DNA of 64,000 nucleotides, from assembly GCF_013414195.1 (NCBI RefSeq), contig NZ_JAATTV010000009.1, positions 80,628 to 144,627 on the forward strand, read 5' to 3'. Shown here one piece after another: positions 56,304 through 63,865 of the stretch. The stretch comes from Psychrobacter sp. BI730. GTDB lineage: Bacteria; Pseudomonadota; Gammaproteobacteria; Pseudomonadales; Moraxellaceae. A model generated the notes under the pieces. That model was not told the DNA's origin, made no database searches, and was given only the letters and a program-made list of their open reading frames with translations. The position numbers were made by a program, and so were the translations under genes. Position 1 is the stretch's first letter; every line of letters begins with the position of its first letter.

Positions 56304-57101
56304 CTAAGTAGGACGATGTGATGCCATAAAGTCTTTAACGCGCTCAGAGGTAGGGTTATCAAAGACTTGTTCAGGTGTGCCAATTTCTTCGACCACACCT
56401 TGATGTAAAAAGACGACTTTACTTGATACTTCACGGGCAAAGCGCATTTCGTGAGTAACGATAAGCATCGTACGACCCTCTTCCGCTAGCTCTCGCATTA
56501 CTGCAAGCACTTCGTTGACCAGTTCAGGATCTAGCGCAGAGGTTGGTTCGTCAAATAATAGGACTTGTGGCTGCATAGCAAGCGCACGGGCGATAGCAAC
56601 ACGCTGACGCTGACCACCAGATAAGTTGGCAGGATAAGCATCTTTCTTGTCGAGCAGGCCGACTTTATCAAGCAGTTTTTCCGCATCGCTAATCGCTTGG
56701 TCTTTTTTAATCTTTAAGACCTGCGTTGGCCCTTCGATGATGTTTTGTAGAATTGTTTTATGCGGCCATAGGTTAAAGTTCTGAAAGACAAATCCCACAC
56801 GAGCACGCAAGCTTTCTAGCTGCTTCACGTCTGCTGCTTGTAACTCACCTGATTTGGCAGGTTTTAGCATTAGCTCTTCATTACCGATCAAGATACGACC
56901 ATGATTGGGGTTTTCAAGAAGATTAATACAACGCAGCAACGTCGACTTACCTGAGCCAGATGAGCCCAAAATAGAGATAACATCGCCATCATAGGCAGTT
57001 AGGGATACCCCTTTTAATACCTCTAATGAGCCGTAGCTTTTATGGATGTCTTGTAAGTCTAGGGCGATAGGCCGAGTCGGGTTTTTTGCAGTATCAAGCA
57101 T
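56304..57101 (-). CDS. Basic amino-acid-type ABC transporter, ATP-binding protein (HisP/ArtP-like)
   Basis: A 265-residue polar amino-acid ABC ATPase. Motifs are Walker [10 protein letters not shown], the Q-loop [15 protein letters not shown], signature [15 protein letters not shown] and Walker [14 protein letters not shown]. The extra segment between the first strands and the Q-loop ([23 protein letters not shown]) is typical of HisP. It is the first gene of the transporter locus and would serve the permease pair at 51004-52476. Separate hairpins divide the locus into ATPase, binding-protein and permease parts. Confidence 0.93.
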   Translation of the reverse strand: MLDTAKNPTRPIALDLQDIHKSYGSLEVLKGVSLTAYDGDVISILGSSGSGKSTLLRCINLLENPNHGRILIGNEELMLKPAKSGELQAADVKQLESLRARVGFVFQNFNLWPHKTILQNIIEGPTQVLKIKKDQAISDAEKLLDKVGLLDKKDAYPANLSGGQRQRVAIARALAMQPQVLLFDEPTSALDPELVNEVLAVMRELAEEGRTMLIVTHEMRFAREVSSKVVFLHQGVVEEIGTPEQVFDNPTSERVKDFMASHRPT

Positions 57102-57449
57102 GGTTCAGCAGACTTCCAATAAATATGAGTGAAAACACGAATAAAATAAGAGCTATATCTATATATAGTACAAGCATCTAGATGCATTATCGTAATATGC
57201 CTGATGAGGCAAAGAGAAAAATGCCATATTGTCTCTTATTACGCAGTAAAAAGGCAAATATTGTATTTAACCAACGGGTTAATCAGCTTCTAACAAACTG
57301 CGAGTACAAAAAAGCCCAGACTGCATTTATCGCTCTGGGCTTTATTTTATCACTTTAGAATACGAGACGTTGTGTTATCTGATAACTGCCTATTTATAGT
57401 ATGTGCTTAGTACATTTAATATGTCGCTAGTACATTCTATAGTATGCGA
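57102..57449. other. Spacer between the acidic lipoprotein gene and the ABC ATPase
   Basis: About 350 bases. It holds the terminator of the acidic lipoprotein gene (57309-57344) and presumably the promoter of the ABC transporter locus. No other element was recognised. Confidence 0.5.
57309..57344 (-). terminator. Terminator of the acidic lipoprotein gene
   Basis: Stem AAAGCCCAGA/TCTGGGCTTT with a 13-base loop that may pair further, and six T residues on the minus strand. Confidence 0.85.
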
Positions 57450-57755
57450 TTAGTACGTCGATACATGCTCTGAGTCTTCAGTGCCGTCCATCATATCCGC
57501 ATCTTCTGCTGTCGCCACTGCCACATCATCGTTATTGGTAACGTCCATACCCTCATCATCGGCACTAGCAACGGCAACATCGTCATTGTCGCTCGCTGTT
57601 GCACTTTCTTCTACAGAGGTTTGAGCGTCTACAGTAGTGTCAGCTTCAGTTTCCATCGGTGTATCATCTTTTTTGCTACAAGCGCCTAATGCTAGAGCAC
57701 CTGCTACCAAACCAACCGTTAACCAATTTTTGTAAGTTGTATTTTTCGTAGCCAT
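57450..57755 (-). CDS. Small acidic lipoprotein with an internal repeat
   Basis: A 101-residue protein from ATG 57755, chosen because TGGAGA lies seven bases upstream; an ATG two codons earlier is too close to that site. The signal peptide ends at the lipobox LALGAC. The mature part is very rich in Asp, Glu, Thr and Ala and contains the unit NDDVAVA(S/T)A(D/E)D twice, separated by EGMDVTN. There is no Cys after the lipid anchor and no recognised domain. It may be an abundant cell-envelope lipoprotein; function unknown. Confidence 0.7.
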   Translation of the reverse strand: MATKNTTYKNWLTVGLVAGALALGACSKKDDTPMETEADTTVDAQTSVEESATASDNDDVAVASADDEGMDVTNNDDVAVATAEDADMMDGTEDSEHVSTY

Positions 57756-58186
57756 GTTCATTCTCCATCACTCATCATAATAAGATTAAGTACTATCTAC
57801 TGATAGCCTTGCTGTTTTAATGCTTACTATACTGAGGATATCTCGCGGCTACCTTAGTATTTACAACGCAATTCTGTTAAAAACACGTAAAGATATAGTG
57901 TAGTACTGATAACGCGCCTATCTTAAATAAATACCGCTTAGCATGAACAATATTACTTTGAATAAGCCCTTACAAGAGCGTTGCAAAGCGGATTCTGTTC
58001 ACAAAATCATCTTTACTATCGTCTCAATCTGCTCTATGTTAAATAGCATAATGACCTACCGCTATCTAAGTAGGCATTCAAAACTTCTTTTTTTGCGACA
58101 TTTTTCGCCTTTTTAGGTACTTTTACCTATATAAAATTGGGCGCTTTTAGTTATAAAAAACTTGTATCACATAAGGAAAATAATTT
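57756..58186. other. Divergent spacer between the acidic lipoprotein gene and proA
   Basis: About 430 bases, AT-rich, containing the outward promoters of both genes. No repeat copy, riboswitch or supported small gene was seen. AAGGAAAAT at the right end is the proA ribosome-binding site. Confidence 0.5.
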
Positions 58187-59488
58187 ATGAGTCAATCGAA
58201 TACTACGGATATTACGACCTATATGCAGTCTGTCGGCAAGCAAGCACGAGCTGCTTCTCGTGCGCTAGCTGCTGCCAACACTGGCGATAAAAACTCAGCA
58301 CTATTGGCCATTCATGATGAGCTGGTCAATGCCAAACAAGACATCTTGGCAGCTAATAAAATCGATATGGACAACGGCCAAAAAAACAATCTTGATAGCG
58401 CACTCCTCGACCGCTTGGAGCTGAACGAAGCACGATTTAGCGGTATGCTACAAGGTCTTAAAGATGTCGCTGGCCTTCCTGACCCAATCGGTGAAGTCAC
58501 TGACATGACCTATCAGCCATCAGGGATTCATTTGGGCAAAATGCGGGTGCCACTTGGTGTGGTCGGTATGATTTATGAGTCGCGCCCTAACGTAACATTG
58601 GAGGCTGCCTCACTGGCACTCAAATCAGGCAATGCTATTATCTTGCGCGGTGGTTCTGAGGCATTTGAATCTAACCAAGCCATTGCCAAATGTATCATTA
58701 AAGGTCTTAGCCATACTGATCTATCGGAACATAGCGTGCAAGTGCTACAAACGACCGATCGTGCAGCCGTTGGTGAGCTGATCACCATGACTGAATATGT
58801 CGATGTCATCGTGCCACGTGGTGGTAAAGGTCTGATTGCGCGTATCAGCAACGATGCCAAAGTACCTGTAATCAAGCATCTAGACGGCAACTGCCATACC
58901 TTTATCGATAGTGATGCGGATCCTGAGATTGCGATTAAGGTCAGTGTCAATGCCAAAACACATCGCTACGGCACTTGTAACACGATGGAGACGCTACTGG
59001 TCGATGAAACAGTCGCAGATGAGCTATTGTCTAAAATAGCAGAGGCCATCGTCGCTGCTGATGATGCAATGCAACTACGTCTTGATGACAAATCACAAGC
59101 TATCCTAAATGAAAACGCTAAGCTTGAAGGTCATTTATCCGCTGCCACGGCTGAGGATTGGGATACTGAATATTTAGCTCCTATCCTAGCGGTAAAAGTG
59201 GTCGCAGGTATTGACGAAGCCATTGAGCATATCAATACGCACGGTAGCCATCATACCGATGTTATCATCACTGACAACTATACCAAATCGCAACGCTTCA
59301 TCCGTGAAGTGGACTCAGCCAGCGTTATGATTAACGCTTCTAGCCGTTTTGCTGATGGTTTTGAATACGGTCTCGGTGCTGAAATTGGTATCTCAACGGA
59401 CAAAATCCATGCCCGTGGCCCTGTCGGTCTCGAAGGTCTGACGTCGCAAAAATGGATCGTTTATGGTCATGGCGAAACCCGTGCTTAA
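58187..59488 (+). CDS. proA: Gamma-glutamyl phosphate reductase ProA
   Basis: Reduces gamma-glutamyl phosphate to glutamate semialdehyde with NADPH, the second step of proline synthesis. The 433 residues have the aldehyde-dehydrogenase-like fold with [33 protein letters not shown] and the catalytic Cys in [42 protein letters not shown] near the C-terminus is the ProA signature. It stands alone; proB is not adjacent, which is common in Moraxellaceae-like genomes. Confidence 0.97.
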   Translation: MSQSNTTDITTYMQSVGKQARAASRALAAANTGDKNSALLAIHDELVNAKQDILAANKIDMDNGQKNNLDSALLDRLELNEARFSGMLQGLKDVAGLPDPIGEVTDMTYQPSGIHLGKMRVPLGVVGMIYESRPNVTLEAASLALKSGNAIILRGGSEAFESNQAIAKCIIKGLSHTDLSEHSVQVLQTTDRAAVGELITMTEYVDVIVPRGGKGLIARISNDAKVPVIKHLDGNCHTFIDSDADPEIAIKVSVNAKTHRYGTCNTMETLLVDETVADELLSKIAEAIVAADDAMQLRLDDKSQAILNENAKLEGHLSAATAEDWDTEYLAPILAVKVVAGIDEAIEHINTHGSHHTDVIITDNYTKSQRFIREVDSASVMINASSRFADGFEYGLGAEIGISTDKIHARGPVGLEGLTSQKWIVYGHGETRA

Positions 59489-59522
59489 TCATACTAGCAT
59501 CGACTATCAAAACGAGTAATCA

Positions 59523-59551
59523 GAAACGTCAGCAATTATGCTGGCGTTTCT
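59523..59551 (+). terminator. Terminator of proA
   Basis: Stem GAAACG(T)CAGC/GCTGG(C)GTTTC with a short loop, 34 bases after the proA stop, followed by a weak T-rich stretch. Confidence 0.7.
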
Positions 59552-59609
59552 TCGTTTGAATCATAAGTATTTTAGTTAAGGCATTTAAATTATAGGGAGC
59601 GGTACGACC

Positions 59610-60362
59610 ATGCAAAGTGGCAAGATTAAGCACTGGAACGAAGATAAAGGCTATGGCTTTATCGATGTAGACAATCAAAATGAAGATATGTTCTTTCATA
59701 TTAGCAAAGCAAGACTGGCGAAGCCTATAACAGTTGGTCAAAGTGTCTACTTTAACAGTGCCCGTAACGACAAAAATCAATTGAGAGCCACTGAAGTGAC
59801 CTCGTCTTCGTTGAGCCTTGACCAAGATACTGCATCAGATATTCCAAGCTATACCCCTACTAATGCTAATAGAAATAGCAATCAACGCACTCGTAACTCA
59901 AATCGTAGCAGTCAAAACGGCAGACCAAATAAAAGAAGCTTAGGCTCTACGCTATTTAGCCTTATCGCTATCATCGCCGTCGCTTTCTATTTCTTTGGCG
60001 ATTTAAATTCGACATTGTTTGCTGATAGCATCGAGTCGACAACGGTATCGCAGGACGTCACTAATAATACGAGCCAAACCATTACTGCTGGTATAACAGG
60101 TGATGCACAGGTCGATAACACGATTGCGCTTATTCAGCAAGGCGGCCCTTTTCCGTATCCAAATAAAGATGGTACGACGTTTTATAACCGTGAAGGCAGA
60201 CTACCCGCTCAGTCACAAGGCTACTACCGCGAATATACCGTACCCACCCCTGGTGTCTCTCATCGCGGCGCACGGCGTATCGTCACAGGTGGTAATCCGC
60301 CTACCGTCTATTACTTGACTGTCGACCATTATGATAGCTTCCAAAGACTACAGGTGCCTTAA
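59610..60362 (+). CDS. Cold-shock-domain protein fused to a membrane helix and a guanyl-specific ribonuclease domain
   Basis: A 250-residue three-part protein. Residues 1-63 form a cold-shock domain with KGYGFI (RNP1, 13-18) and MFFHIS (RNP2, 27-32). Residues about 84-110 are an Arg/Asn/Ser-rich basic linker. A single membrane helix lies at about 111-131. The C-terminal domain (about 165-250) matches the RNase Sa/N1 fold with NRE at 193-195, GYYREYT containing E208, R219, R223 and H240, which correspond to N39-R40-E41, E54, R65, R69 and H85 of RNase Sa. All catalytic residues are therefore present. By the positive-inside rule the cold-shock domain is cytoplasmic and the RNase periplasmic. GGGAG precedes the ATG. 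A barstar-type gene follows one base later. Confidence 0.88.
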   Translation: MQSGKIKHWNEDKGYGFIDVDNQNEDMFFHISKARLAKPITVGQSVYFNSARNDKNQLRATEVTSSSLSLDQDTASDIPSYTPTNANRNSNQRTRNSNRSSQNGRPNKRSLGSTLFSLIAIIAVAFYFFGDLNSTLFADSIESTTVSQDVTNNTSQTITAGITGDAQVDNTIALIQQGGPFPYPNKDGTTFYNREGRLPAQSQGYYREYTVPTPGVSHRGARRIVTGGNPPTVYYLTVDHYDSFQRLQVP

Positions 60363-60363
60363 T

Positions 60364-60783
60364 ATGAAAAAAGCTGATATGAATCGAGACAGTATAAACC
60401 AAGCAATCCACTACGTTAATCAAAGCCATATTAATCAAAACCACATTAACCAAAACGGTACAGCACTGGGTACTAGCATTCCTGCGCAGGCTGTTACTAT
60501 AGCCGTAGGTGACACGCTCGAGAAAACTGAGTTATTGACGAGTTTGGCCAAGGCCTGTGACTTTCCTAGTTATTTTTCACACAACTGGGACAGTGCATGG
60601 GATTGTCTAACAGACAGTGAGGCAGTTCATTTAAGGCTTGATTTAACAGACGTCAAAAGGATAAATACTGAGGACTTCAATGTCTTTAAAAGCATCATTG
60701 AGGATGCCTTTAGAGAATTTGGCAAACCACAATTGTGGATCATCGTGCCATCTGAGGATGAAGCTTATAAGTTAGAAAGTTAG
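60364..60783 (+). CDS. Barstar family ribonuclease inhibitor
   Basis: A 139-residue cytoplasmic protein; no signal peptide. The C-terminal 95 residues match the barstar fold: the RNase-facing segment FPSYFSHNWDSAWDCLTD has D76, W79 and D80 where barstar has D35, W38 and D39, and the later strand QLWIIVP is conserved. The first 40 residues are an Asn/Gln/His-rich extension with the unit HINQN repeated. ATG 60364 lies one base after the RNase stop and is preferred to an upstream frame that would overlap the RNase gene by 32 bases. The pairing with an RNase Sa-type domain makes an inhibitor of the preceding protein likely. Confidence 0.88.
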   Translation: MKKADMNRDSINQAIHYVNQSHINQNHINQNGTALGTSIPAQAVTIAVGDTLEKTELLTSLAKACDFPSYFSHNWDSAWDCLTDSEAVHLRLDLTDVKRINTEDFNVFKSIIEDAFREFGKPQLWIIVPSEDEAYKLES

Positions 60784-60848
60784 TCGTTGAAAGCCTATAT
60801 TGCAAGCTTGACCGCCGATAGTCACCGATAATTATTCGTCATCATAGA

Positions 60849-60892
60849 AACCTGAATTCGAGATAAAGCCATATTTATCCCGAATTCAGGTT
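60849..60892 (+). promoter_or_regulatory. Long inverted repeat upstream of gltS
   Basis: Arms AACCTGAATTCGAGATAAA and TTTATCCCGAATTCAGGTT pair at 18 of 19 positions around a six-base loop. It ends 27 bases before the gltS start. The lack of a T run argues against a simple terminator; it may act as a weak terminator for the RNase/barstar unit or as a leader hairpin of gltS. Confidence 0.65.
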
Positions 60893-60919
60893 AATTTACT
60901 TTACAGAAAGGATTAACCT

Positions 60920-62194
60920 ATGGAGATTACCTTAAACGGTTATTACACCCTGATATTGGCCACCTTAGTGCTGCTACTTGGGCGGTTTTTGGTGCGACGA
61001 GTCAAGTTTTTAGAAGATTTTAATATTCCAGAACCGGTTGCTGGTGGTCTGGTCGCGGCGATTGTTGTCTATGCTCTCAATATGGTTTGGGGATATAGTT
61101 TCAACTTTCATCAAGGACTACAGACCGCCACCATGTTGATGTTCTTTGCATCCATCGGTCTGAGCGCTGATTTTAGTAGACTAAAAGCAGGCGGCACACC
61201 ATTATTGATTTTTACTATCGTTGTTTCAGTGTTTATTGTATTGCAGGACGTCGTGGGTGTGGCCATGGCAAGTGCATTGGGACTTGATCCTTTGCTCGGT
61301 CTGGTGACAGGTTCTATCGCTCTAACAGGTGGTCATGGTACAGCAGGCGCTTGGGGCATTACGTTAGAACAAGACTATGGTGTGGTCGGTGCGACGACGC
61401 TTGGTATCGCGGTTGCTACTTATGGTTTGGTCGCGGGTGGTATCGTTGGTGGTCCTGTTGCCCGTCGCTTGATTAACCGACTTGGCCTAAAACCAACGCC
61501 AGCCAACCCTGATCCTAGCGATATCGAAAAAGTTGCTGGTGCACAGTCGTTATATAGTACCAAACACGATGAGGAGTCTGCAGGTAGTAATAAAGATATC
61601 TTTGAAAGGCCTGATAGCATGCGCTTTATCACCGCTTCTTCTACTATCGAAACCTTGGCACTATTCGCAGGTGCTTTGGCTTTTGCCGATGTGATGGCCA
61701 TCGTTGCTGAAGGTACATGGTTTGAGCTGCCTACTTTCGTATGGGCATTGGCAGGTGGTGTTATCATTCGCAATGTGCTAACGATGGTCTTCAATTTTGA
61801 TATGTTTGACCGCTCAATTGATGTACTTGGTAATGCGTCTTTAAGTCTATTTTTGGCGATGGCATTGTTATCATTAAAACTGTGGCAATTGACCGATTTG
61901 GCAGGCCCTGTGCTAGTCATATTGGTCGTACAGACCATCATTATGATTATCTACGTGTACCTGATTACTTTTAAAATTATGGGTAAAGACTACGACGCGG
62001 CTGTATTATCAGCGGGGCATTGTGGTTTTGGTATGGGTGCGACACCGACTGCAATTGCAAATATGCAGGCAGTCACCGATCGCTATTTGCCTTCACCTAA
62101 AGCATTCCTAATTGTACCAATGGTAGGTGCGTTCTTTGTTGATATCGTCAATGCCACGATATTGCAGATTTTTACTAAACTGCCGTTTATGTAG
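60920..62194 (+). CDS. gltS: Sodium/glutamate symporter GltS
   Basis: A 424-residue ESS-family transporter with about ten membrane helices. Family blocks seen are RRVKFLEDFNIPEPVAGGL near the N-terminus, LVTGSIALTGGHGTAGAWG in the middle and GHCGFGMGATPTAIANMQAV near the end, the last two being the re-entrant Gly-rich loops. A charged cytoplasmic loop (about residues 190-235) separates the halves. AAAGGA precedes the ATG. It couples glutamate uptake to Na+. It ends at a strong terminator shared with the convergent symporter. Confidence 0.95.
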   Translation: MEITLNGYYTLILATLVLLLGRFLVRRVKFLEDFNIPEPVAGGLVAAIVVYALNMVWGYSFNFHQGLQTATMLMFFASIGLSADFSRLKAGGTPLLIFTIVVSVFIVLQDVVGVAMASALGLDPLLGLVTGSIALTGGHGTAGAWGITLEQDYGVVGATTLGIAVATYGLVAGGIVGGPVARRLINRLGLKPTPANPDPSDIEKVAGAQSLYSTKHDEESAGSNKDIFERPDSMRFITASSTIETLALFAGALAFADVMAIVAEGTWFELPTFVWALAGGVIIRNVLTMVFNFDMFDRSIDVLGNASLSLFLAMALLSLKLWQLTDLAGPVLVILVVQTIIMIIYVYLITFKIMGKDYDAAVLSAGHCGFGMGATPTAIANMQAVTDRYLPSPKAFLIVPMVGAFFVDIVNATILQIFTKLPFM

Positions 62195-62256
62195 GCTGAT
62201 GCTGTTACAGATCAGAACTTAACAGCTATCTAGCAAATAACAAATACCAGCCATCG

Positions 62257-62293
62257 AAAAGCCCGCCAAGACTCATCTTGGCGGGCTTTTTTA
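62257..62293 (+). terminator. Bidirectional terminator between gltS and the AGCS symporter
   Basis: A perfect stem AAAGCCCGCCAAGA/TCTTGGCGGGCTTT around a short loop, with A and T runs on its two sides, between convergent genes. Confidence 0.93.
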
Positions 62294-62329
62294 ATTATCA
62301 AGTTATAATAGAGTGTTCAATCGAACCTA

Positions 62330-63838
62330 TTATTTATACTTCTTAATTTCACCACTTTTCACACGCGCTATGAAAGAATTAACCTCTCTTTTCACAATTG
62401 GCATCAAGAAGTACAGACCTATGATGTTAAAGATAGCCATAGCGAACAGAGCCGCATCTGAGAAGTCGATAACGAAGCTGAACTGTACGATAGTACCGAT
62501 AACAACGAAGATTAAGAAGATAAGTTTGTATATCATCTCGCCGCCTTTACCTTCACCGAAAAGGTAAGTCCAAGCTTTTAGACCATAGTATGACCATGAA
62601 ATCATCGTTGAGAAAGCAAATAACAATACCGCAACCGCTAGGAAATACTGGAAGATAGGTGCCGTTTCCATAAAGGCTGCACGGGTTAGATCCACACCAG
62701 TAAGCGCTTGGGTTTGTAAGTTTGCGGCAGTGTTCACCCCAGAGATAGTAATAACAAGCGCCGTCATCGTACAGATAACAACCGTATCAATGAAAGGCTC
62801 TAATAGCGCTACTAAACCTTCAGTAGCAGGCTCTTTGGTTTTTACTGCTGAGTGAGCAATAGCGGCTGAACCAACACCCGCTTCGTTAGAGAAAGTGGCA
62901 CGTTTTAAACCTTGAATCAATGCGCCAATAAAGCCACCAGCTACACCAGCACCAGTGAAGGCACCCGAGAAAATCTCGCCAAATGCAGTGCCAATATGAT
63001 TAAAGTTAGCAATCAGTACGATTACCGCCATAGTAATGTACAACAAGGCCATAAAGGGTACGACTTTTTCGGTAACGGTTGCGATGCGCGGCATACCACC
63101 AATGATAACCATACCGACTAAAAACGCTAAACCAATACCAAAGAATACACTGTAATCCGTTGGAATGCTAAAAGTAGAGCTCATGACTGCGAAGGCCTGG
63201 TTACCCTGAAACATGTTACCAGCACCAAAGGTCGCCAATATACACATAAGTGCAAAACCAACAGCCAGGAACTTACCTAATCCGCCCATACCACGTTCAG
63301 CCATACCGCGGCTTAGGTAGTACATAGGGCCACCTGATACGACGCCAGATGGTAGTACCGTACGGTATTTGACACCTAGCGTACATTCTACAAACTTAGT
63401 CGCCATACCGAATAGGCCGACCATAATCATCCAAAAGGTAGCGCCAGGTCCACCAATAGCAAGCGCTGCACCAACGCCTGCGATGTTACCAAGACCAACG
63501 GTACCTGATAGAGCAGTAGCTAAGGCTTGAAAATGGCTGACCTCGCCTTCTTCTTTATTGGCGGGATTTGGATCGGTATATTTGCCTCTGACAATATCTA
63601 GAGACAGGCCTATTTGACGAAACTGAATAAATCCAAAGTAAAAAGTGAATACGAGTGCGGCAACTAATAACCAACCCACAATGAGGGGGAAGCTGACGTC
63701 TCCAAGAGGTACTGAAAAGAAAATAAGGTCGACGAACCAGCCAAATATATTGGCCATAAAGCCATCGAGACCTGCTCCAAATGCTGCTAAACCTGATTGT
63801 TCTGCTGCTTGCGCAAGAGTCGTGCTGAGTAATAGCAT
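62330..63838 (-). CDS. Sodium:alanine/glycine symporter (AGCS family), start region interrupted
   Basis: A 502-residue transporter of about ten membrane helices. Family blocks are ALSGTVGLGNIAGVGAALAIGGPGATFWM, CTLGVKYR, GGPMYYLSRGM and FSNEAGVGSAAIAHSAVKTKEP, the conserved AGCS signature. It would import alanine or glycine with Na+. The first residues (MLLLSTTLAQAAEQ) look like the second half of a signal peptide. Upstream the same frame reads ATG-AAA-AAA-TAA at 63865-63854 behind a good AAAGGG site, so the probable original start is followed by a stop at codon 4, and ATG 63838 has no clear ribosome-binding site. The protein body is intact. Expression depends on reinitiation or on the stop being an error. 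Confidence 0.85.
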   Translation of the reverse strand: MLLLSTTLAQAAEQSGLAAFGAGLDGFMANIFGWFVDLIFFSVPLGDVSFPLIVGWLLVAALVFTFYFGFIQFRQIGLSLDIVRGKYTDPNPANKEEGEVSHFQALATALSGTVGLGNIAGVGAALAIGGPGATFWMIMVGLFGMATKFVECTLGVKYRTVLPSGVVSGGPMYYLSRGMAERGMGGLGKFLAVGFALMCILATFGAGNMFQGNQAFAVMSSTFSIPTDYSVFFGIGLAFLVGMVIIGGMPRIATVTEKVVPFMALLYITMAVIVLIANFNHIGTAFGEIFSGAFTGAGVAGGFIGALIQGLKRATFSNEAGVGSAAIAHSAVKTKEPATEGLVALLEPFIDTVVICTMTALVITISGVNTAANLQTQALTGVDLTRAAFMETAPIFQYFLAVAVLLFAFSTMISWSYYGLKAWTYLFGEGKGGEMIYKLIFLIFVVIGTIVQFSFVIDFSDAALFAMAIFNIIGLYFLMPIVKREVNSFIARVKSGEIKKYK

Positions 63839-63865
63839 CGTTGCGACTAAAGATTATTTTTTCAT

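Noticed and set aside
60331..60363. Earlier barstar start inside the RNase gene
   Set aside because: It would overlap the RNase coding region by 32 bases; ATG 60364 directly after the stop is simpler and still leaves a full barstar domain.
61420..61941. 173-codon minus-strand frame inside gltS
   Set aside because: Antisense shadow of a well-supported membrane protein gene.
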